NCBI GenBank assembly: GCA_963556695.1
Contig: CAUWAG010000010.1
Span: 4,464,001 to 4,528,000 of the forward strand
DNA from: Anthostomella pinea
Lineage: Eukaryota > Ascomycota > Sordariomycetes > Xylariales > Xylariaceae
DNA length: 64,000 nt
Direction of reading: 5' to 3'
Part shown: positions 57,762 through 64,000 of the stretch, piece after piece
Layout: each line of letters begins with the position of its first letter
Numbering within the stretch: position 1 is the stretch's first letter
Translations under genes and position numbers: made by a program
Notes under the pieces: model-generated
The model's input: only the letters and a program-made list of their open reading frames with translations
Database searches by the model: none
Told to the model about the DNA's origin: nothing

Positions 57762-59612
57762 TCACTTGTTCCATGGCTTATACCCTTCATTCTTCTGTTT
57801 CTCTCGGGTGTTCCAACCCAACTTACCACTAATGCTGTTGACCCAGTCCTCGCTGCGTCTGCCTTGCGGCGAGACAGTGGCGAACGGGAATCGACTTGCA
57901 CTAATGGTTACATAGTCGCCCGGGTTAAGCTCTACGCGCTCACGGCCGTCGAAGCTAGCCCAGCTGCTTGTCCGCGAGTCGTACGGTACCCCTATACGCA
58001 GAACAATCGTGTCCGGGAGTATAATCGGCCGGAACGAGAGCGTATGGGCGCATATTGACGTTACTAGCATCACGGGATTTTCTGGATGACAAAGAGAACC
58101 ACCCGCTGCGAGATTGTAGGCCGTGGAGCCCGTTGGCGTTGAAACACATACACCATCCGCAAGCACGGAGGTGAAGTGCTCATCATCGCCGAATATCTCA
58201 GTATTCGACATGGCTGCGCGATGTTAGCTTGGAACGAGCTCGCTTCCCAAGTCGGAGCCACTTACTTGGATTCGGTCCTCGATCTATGACGATCTCGTTC
58301 AAGATCTCAAAGGTGCCGTCCGGTTTGTGCGTGTGCTCGTCATCTTTCTCCTCGCCAATGAGTTCTTCGACGAGATCCCGTTTTCGATGAGCCATCCCCT
58401 CATCAGCGTCGTCATTGAGAGCCATTTGGCTCTTCGGTTTTTGAGTTCTCATGACAGTGCCCTCGAAGCGCAGGCGCAGGCTTACGGTGACACCACCTTG
58501 GAAAGCCGTGCTAAGGATATCCTCATACTCGTTGAAGTCGTACTTGGTGAGGAACCCAAGACTTCCTAGTGCAAAGCTGAGTACTGGGGGCACTATGCGC
58601 TGGAATAGCCAGCTGGCGTACAGCACTGTTCCATCACCTCCTAGAGTGACCACAAAGTCGAATGTATGCGGTCTTGTTCGGCACATTCCCTCGTTCCAGT
58701 AGCGCAATCGTCGGCTCAGCGCATCCTGTGCAGTGTTCTCATCCAGCTCGCCGCTCTCGATGTACTCCTTGCGAAGCTCTTCTAACAAACCTGGCGCATT
58801 AAACTGCTTGTTCCCCTTCAAATCTTCTTGTATATAGACAGTGTACCGAACATCCCTGTCTTTGCTCAACAACCACTTCGCAACCTCTCTGGTCTTCGGT
58901 ATTAGATCGAGGTCGTAGATTTTGGTGAGAAGAAAGATGGTCTTGGCCCGGAACTTCAGGCGTACACTCCCCAATCTTCTGCTTAATTCTCGGACACCCC
59001 ATGCCATATCACTGAGTTGTTTCTTGGTGAGCAGTCGGCTGTGTAGACCCTCTTGCTCCTCGCCTGCCAGATCCAACTCGGACCTGGATTTGCTAAGCGC
59101 TGTCTTCCATGATCTCTCGTCGAGTTGGCCAGACCCAGCGCTGTTATCGCTCTCTGGTTCTATGACTAGCGTGCCCTTATGTCCACTGTCCTTGCCTTTC
59201 GGCTCAACAATCTGATCGAGACCAACCTCCTTAGAGACATCTTCAACACCATTGTTGGCATGACCGGCGGGACCGTTTTTGTCGTTGTCGAGGTTCTGAC
59301 CGCGTCTGTGGCCCTCGAGAAATTGGTGGACCAAGCATTGAGTTGATACGGGTTTCGGGGCTCGCTTTTTGAGCGCAGGGTTCACGGCGTCGCTGGTGAC
59401 GAGAGAGCTTTTCCTGCGGTAGACATTTGTAGGGTCGAAGGTGACCTGTAACGCACGCGTGAGCTGCTCAATCAATAGCACTGGGAGGCTTGAGTACATA
59501 CTTCAACGGCTTTCATGTCATCGTCGCTTGCGCTAGACGGGAGGTCTTCGTAATGGACCTGTCTGTCGTCGTGCGCATCATGCGATTGGTCGGCATTGAC
59601 AGGGATGGTCAT
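57762..59612 (-). CDS. NAD kinase (ATP-NAD kinase), 580 aa
   Basis: Three exons: 59612-59502, 59445-58266 and 58213-57762, with phase kept. The N-terminal 200 residues are hydrophilic and variable, as in fungal homologues; the short first exon ends EDLPSSASDDDMKAVE. The catalytic core has the GGDGT motif (VVTLGGDGTVLYASWLF), GSLGFLTKYDFNEYEDIL, the NE/D motif ILNEIVIDRGPNP, then DGVCVSTPTGSTAYNLAAGG and DGRERVELNPGDYV. The long insert between FEGTVMRTQ and LNEIVID is rich in Lys, Asp and Glu. The enzyme phosphorylates NAD+ to NADP+ using ATP, supplying NADPH metabolism. The last intron falls just after RGPNP, splitting the NE/D loop from the following strand. Confidence 0.95.
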
Positions 59613-59619
59613 TTTACCT

Positions 59620-60300
59620 TGAGCCAAGTCGAATGTGGTCAATCTACTTATCGGAGACGCACACTTGAGACTGTTGAGACTGTCGTGGGCAAAGAACCTT
59701 GAGTTTGGAAATGACAGAAATCACGTTGCAAGAGCTTGGGTGCTTATTCAGTGCTTGGCGGGGCTCGTACCTGTGCCCCTCCAAATGGAAACCTTACCAA
59801 GCATCCCTGATTAGTGATTATATACATGTAGTGATTAGCCTTGTCAGGCTTAGCTTCTTGCTCCGTTAGCGGAGCGTTCCTCCGGCGCATTTCCAGCCAC
59901 CTGCCTCCAAGTGGACGTTCATGAGCAAGGTTTAGAAAAGACTTCCATCAAATGCACTCTCACTGTGTTAGATCTCAAACTCGAAGAAGCATAACTTAGG
60001 TACCTAGCCTCGCCTACGTACAAAGGGCCCTCGGGACTACTAGGTCGAGCCTAAAGGTCTCGAGTAATAAGACTCCGAGTTGCCGGCTTTCCCCCGCTGT
60101 CCCGGGCGGAGCCGCCGGCGCGGGGTCACATAGTAATAATGATGCATGACGTTCGGCGTCAACGACGGCATCTTCGGTGTGGGCACGCAACTAGCATGTA
60201 TTAAAATTGTGGTATATAACGAACCACGCGTTTCACGGACGAACCCTTGAACTGGAAGGGTCGGAAACCTGACTCGAAACCATCATATTCAGACCGCTTT
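59620..60300. promoter_or_regulatory. divergent promoter region, NAD kinase / cyanase
   Basis: About 690 bp lies between two head-to-head start codons. No named factor site was picked out. It includes a short GC-rich patch (CCCGGGCGGAGCCGCCGGCG, 60102-60121). Confidence 0.4.
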
Positions 60301-60305
60301 TCACC

Positions 60306-60959
60306 ATGACTGACCAAACCCACATTGCTACTCTCGACGTAAGTCGCCCAAGACCCGTGGAAAACACACTGAGTTAATGTCCTTGCTTTCCAGTCGACCC
60401 TGGTCGATAGACTGCCAGCCTACTCGAAGACGCTCTTCGACGGAAAGGCCTCCAAGAAGCTCACTTTCGAGGCCATCGCGAAGGAACTAGGCCGTAGCGA
60501 AGTTGCCGTAGCCGCGCTGTTCTACGGCCAGGCCCAGGCGTCGGCCGAGGATGTAGAGAAGCTGTCGAAGCTGTTGGGGGTCCCCAAGGAGAGCCTGGAA
60601 TCGGCCATGATGGGATTCCCCGACCGCGGCCGCGCCGGACCCATGCCTCCGGTCGAGCCCCTGATCTATCGGTTGTACGAGATTGTGCAGAACTACGGAT
60701 ATGCGTTCAAGGCCGTCATGAACGAGAAGTTTGGCGACGGTATCATGAGCGCCATTGCGTTCTCCTCCAAGGTTGAGAAGGAGGTGGACCAGGACGGAGT
60801 GGCGTAAGTAAACCCATTCCTATTGTTTCAACGTTCCGTCTCTGACAATCAGATAGTTGGGTCAACATCACCCTGCGGGGCAAGTGGTAAGTACCTTCCC
60901 CTTCATGTGCCGTTGTCACATTACTAAAGTCATGCAGGTTGCCTTTCACCCGCTTCTAG
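60306..60959 (+). CDS. cyn1: cyanate hydratase (cyanase), 164 aa
   Basis: Four exons: 60306-60338, 60394-60803, 60857-60886 and 60938-60959, the last two very short. The joined C-terminus reads [20 protein letters not shown] plus RF. The N-terminal helical domain (residues 12-85) leads to the cyanase signature [20 protein letters not shown], with the catalytic Arg and Glu, and [17 protein letters not shown], with the catalytic Ser. The enzyme converts cyanate with bicarbonate to ammonia and CO2, letting the cell detoxify cyanate and use it as a nitrogen source. Length (about 160 aa) matches the fungal family. Confidence 0.95.
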
Positions 60960-61865
60960 TGGAGGACCACGGAAGCGGTGTCGGATAAGTTCAATGTATG
61001 TAATGCTTGCATATCGCGGCTTCGCATGGAGAAGGTACGACGAGAGCAGCACACCCAATGGCGGAAGGGCCAACCAATCTTATTTTCTGACACAACTGCT
61101 CGCACTTGCATTGTACACAACGGAGGCATGCTCATATTGAGGCCGTGTTCCTATCTCGTGTGCTACATTCAATGTTGTGATGCCGCTCACTGCGGTGGCA
61201 AGCCTTCTAGCCGCCATCTCGTCTCGTTCCTTACTCCTAGCATATCCGCTGCCGACAGACCACGATCAGCTATCGTATTCTCACAACATCCCTCGGTGAA
61301 TATGTCAGTGCAGGTGGGGTGCAAGGTCGCTGGTCGACTTCGAAAATCTTTCTCAGCCGAGAACACATCAGCCGCCAACTTGACGCCATCAAGACAGAGG
61401 TCATGCTTCCACTATGTGTATTGTGCAGCTCGAAGCTCGAAGATTTGGAGCGTGCCTATCGGCAAGTCCTATGTTTGTCATGTTCATTATGCTAATGCAG
61501 GACTCCTTCGCAGAACATTGTGTCAGGCCCACGATGATACTGGCTTCAGTGCGAAGGCACCCTGCGTTAAAGAGTGTAGGTACGTGTCCCCTAGAAGCCT
61601 TCTGAGTAACGATGTACCGCAGGTCGAGTCAGACACATACCTTGTATCGTTGTACGACCATCGGCATGTGTGAAAGGTTTCAATCAGCGAAAAGGGGACA
61701 GTGGGACGCCGCAGTCTAAAGCCATGGTATTTCATAATCCGGACCTGGTGCGCCCCTCAATCCGATAGGGGTGGTAATACCCCTACGAATGGAAGCAATT
61801 TGATCTGCGAGACTTTCTTCCCGGGTCTACGACGACTTGCGCTCGACGTGAGCTACATCTCTACA
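60960..61865. other. stretch without a supported gene
   Basis: A 231-residue frame at 60978-61673 (+) starts just after the cyanase stop. It has no motifs and poor composition, so I do not call it. Confidence 0.4.
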
Positions 61866-61869
61866 GACC

Positions 61870-64000
61870 ATGGATCCCATCGGTCTCCTGACCACGGTGT
61901 GCAAGATCACTTCGGCGATGCCTGGCATCATCCGTAAATATAAAGACTCAAAGACAGAACTATCTGCAATCCACAATGAGCTGATTGAACTTCGTCTCAT
62001 TCTCGAGGTCCTCGAAAACGACACGCCCAACCAGAATGTTGTTCCCAAGTCTCACCAAAAGGCGATTAAGTCGATGATCGACGGCTGTTACAGCGTCGTG
62101 ACTGAACTTGACCAGTTGCTGGGAAAACTCGGGCAAAGGACTGGCCCAGTCGGGGCTGTGGTCGTGTGGGCTGAGGATATGGAGAACCAAGTTGGAGCTA
62201 TGCGAAGCCAGCTGGGAATACGCCGAGAACTACTTGCTCTGACTTTGAGCGTTACCACGGCGTATGTTCGGTTATTCCCTGGAACTGCTCGTTACTTACA
62301 GGCAGTAGATCACTTGCAAAATCCATCAAGCAAGACACCAAGTCCATCAAGCAAGTGACCAAGTCCATCAATCAAGACACCACGTCTATCAAGGATGACA
62401 CGAGTACCACCCGGAGAGACCTTGCGGCTCTCAGGAGCGACATAAACCAGCTCGTGGAACATGTCAACCATGCATACAATCACCCTTCGAATGGCATTGG
62501 ATCCGAAAACAATAGGGGCTCACTTCTGAGGCATTGCGCAGAGACGGTCACTACCTTAGTCCAAGAAGTCTGCCATGACCTGGAGTCAAGCATCGCCATC
62601 AATGAGACCGCTCCTATCTCTCTGAGCAACGATGCATATTCGGCAAAGTTTCACGCCGTCGAGTCTCAGGCAAACTCCAAGCAGCAGACATTATCGTCCA
62701 TATGCTCGACCCCTGCGCCGCGACTTTCCCAAACTAGTGCAGTGACAACAGCATATAGCACAAAAGCTTCATCATCGTCAGGGTCTAGCTGGGCTCGACC
62801 TTGCTCTACTTTCAGCTCTACGCAATCCACATTATTCAATGGGCAGCGGAAAGGCACCCAGGTAAGTCGTGCAGCTCACTAGCTCACGTATATATAAACT
62901 AGATATGTTGTAACTAATCCAAGATCTAGCATGCGCCGTTACCGTCTCGAAAGGAAGTATCCCAACAGCACCATGAGGATCTGATCGATTTGAGCGAACA
63001 CGTGAACCTCACAACCCTAAGCCCAGCCGACTCGATTCCCAGTGGTCCCTTCCCCCAAGCCGTCTCAAGCAGGGACACGCCACGGCATACATCCTACCAA
63101 GGAACAATAAAGCCCATCCAGTCATCGTCATCGAAGCCGATAACATTGCCGCCGCCCGAACTCATGCATACGTCGAGGCTCGAGTGCCTGTACCTTGCGA
63201 CCACCAAACCCAGCTTCAAGATTTGTTCCCTAGATGTGTCCACCTATGGGTCCCTTCTGGCTACGCTTGGACAGAAGGAATTCGCTATGTATCACTTCGG
63301 ACGCAAAGGCACCCCAAAGGAGAAAATGAAGTTGAAGAACCTGAAGAATCCCTACCGTATCCAAATATGCCCCTGCCATGCAGATCATGTGTTTGTATGG
63401 AACTCCCAGAGCAAAGGAGCGCGTCCCTGGAGAGCCAATGAGTCTGAGGTGGAGGTATGGAGCCGCGGAAATGGTAAATGGAAGCCGGTCAACAGGAGCA
63501 GCTCGACCATATCTTGTGGAATCCTGAATTTCGATTCAAGTTCTCGAGTACGCCCGAGTCAGATCTTGATATCCAGGACATCGGTGGTCCTGATTATCAT
63601 CTTTGGAACGAGACAATAGCGACTGGCAACACGTGTGTAGCTCTTCTGAAAACATTTGAACGGCACCCACATCGAGCTATTTGATTTTGATCATACACAA
63701 GAAGATCCCGAGGATCCGACCGACAATTTAGATGACATGGTGGAGGAGGATGAGGAATTGTCCGGCGCTACAGATGATACAGAAGGATCTGAGACTCTAT
63801 CCACCTCTACAGAGGATGACGATAGAGACAACACGTACTACTTCCCCCTGGGGGGACCACGAAGCTTCACTGTTGACGGAAGTGACTCTCCGTACTGTAG
63901 CTGGAGAGTCATCGAGTTTCGTGTCAGCTTCGAGGTAGAGACCATCGTTCTTGTTCGCCGACCTCGAAATGGCTCGCTACTGGACATGTACAAACCTACC
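61870..64000 (+). CDS. large fungal-specific protein with an azaphilone-type N-terminal domain, 3' end outside the window
   Basis: ATG 61870 (MDPIGLLTTVCKITSAMPGI) begins a helical N-terminal domain common at the front of fungal STAND/ankyrin and NACHT-like proteins. Exons seen: 61870-62261, 62306-62861 and from 62930. The first intron is 44 bp. The second exon contains a run of near-repeats, SIKQDTKSIKQVTKSINQD, forming a coiled coil. The third exon carries a beta-rich region (KPSFKICSLDVSTYGSLLAT, KNPYRIQICPCHADHVFVWN) that could be a WD-like propeller. Frame 2 of this exon stops at 63619, and coding-like sequence resumes in the same frame as IELFDFDHTQEDPEDPTD at about 63671 after an unresolved intron or frameshift. 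The end lies beyond the window. Confidence 0.65.

Noticed and set aside
60978..61673. A 231-residue ORF directly downstream of cyanase
   Set aside because: No motifs, atypical composition and no splice structure; it starts within the 3' flank of cyanase.
1..64000. CRISPR arrays, bacterial operons, riboswitches or a secondary-metabolite cluster
   Set aside because: The genes are intron-containing fungal genes. I saw no spaced repeats of CRISPR type and no PKS, NRPS or terpene synthase genes.

Overview
The window is nuclear DNA of a filamentous ascomycete (Pezizomycotina, probably Sordariomycetes; this is inferred from gene content and style). Genes are compact and carry short 45-150 bp introns with GTAAGT/GTATGT donors. 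Recognisable families include a HET-domain protein, the Dsc/Tul1 ubiquitin ligase, cyanase, an ERp38-type PDI and a fungal STAND/ankyrin-type N-terminal domain. An AT-rich block at the left end looks mutated by RIP.

Layout. 1-12 kb is an accessory, decaying region: an AT-rich block, remnants of a Ser/Thr/Pro-rich protein, a broken F-box/cysteine-motif gene split by a tRNA-derived SINE, and a membrane-protein remnant. A Ser-rich conserved fungal protein lies at about 13-14.2 kb. 14.2-22.6 kb has little that can be called. 22.6-34 kb is gene-dense: a HET-domain gene, the Golgi/endosome ubiquitin ligase subunit (dscA/TUL1), an HSBP1-like protein, an ER protein disulfide isomerase, ribosomal protein S29 and a DHA1 MFS transporter. 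35.9-43.7 kb holds a repeat-containing ORF with an internal stop, mitochondrial EF-Tu, a second SINE copy inside decayed sequence, and a sugar-porter MFS transporter. 46-52.5 kb holds an unknown ORF, a complete hAT DNA transposon with exact target-site duplications, and an alpha/beta-hydrolase pseudogene. 55-64 kb holds a secreted Kex2-site protein, NAD kinase, cyanase and the start of a large fungal-specific gene that runs off the window.

The best finding is a pair of SINE-like insertions. One is full length (3931-4499) with perfect Pol III A and B boxes, an (AAAC)n tail and a 14-bp target duplication; removing it restores the reading frame of the gene it entered. A truncated copy at 39924-40135 shares the 3' domain and has a 15-bp duplication. 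The second is a 3241-bp hAT element at 47638-50878 with matching termini and the duplication CCCTCGAA. Several otherwise intact ORFs carry a single in-frame stop: the hAT transposase, the tandem-repeat ORF, and the hydrolase, where the stop immediately follows the nucleophile serine.

Housekeeping genes (EF-Tu, S29, PDI, NAD kinase, Dsc ligase) and mobile or decayed DNA alternate in this window. No biosynthetic cluster is evident. Exon boundaries were placed by eye from splice consensus and frame and were not tested against transcripts.
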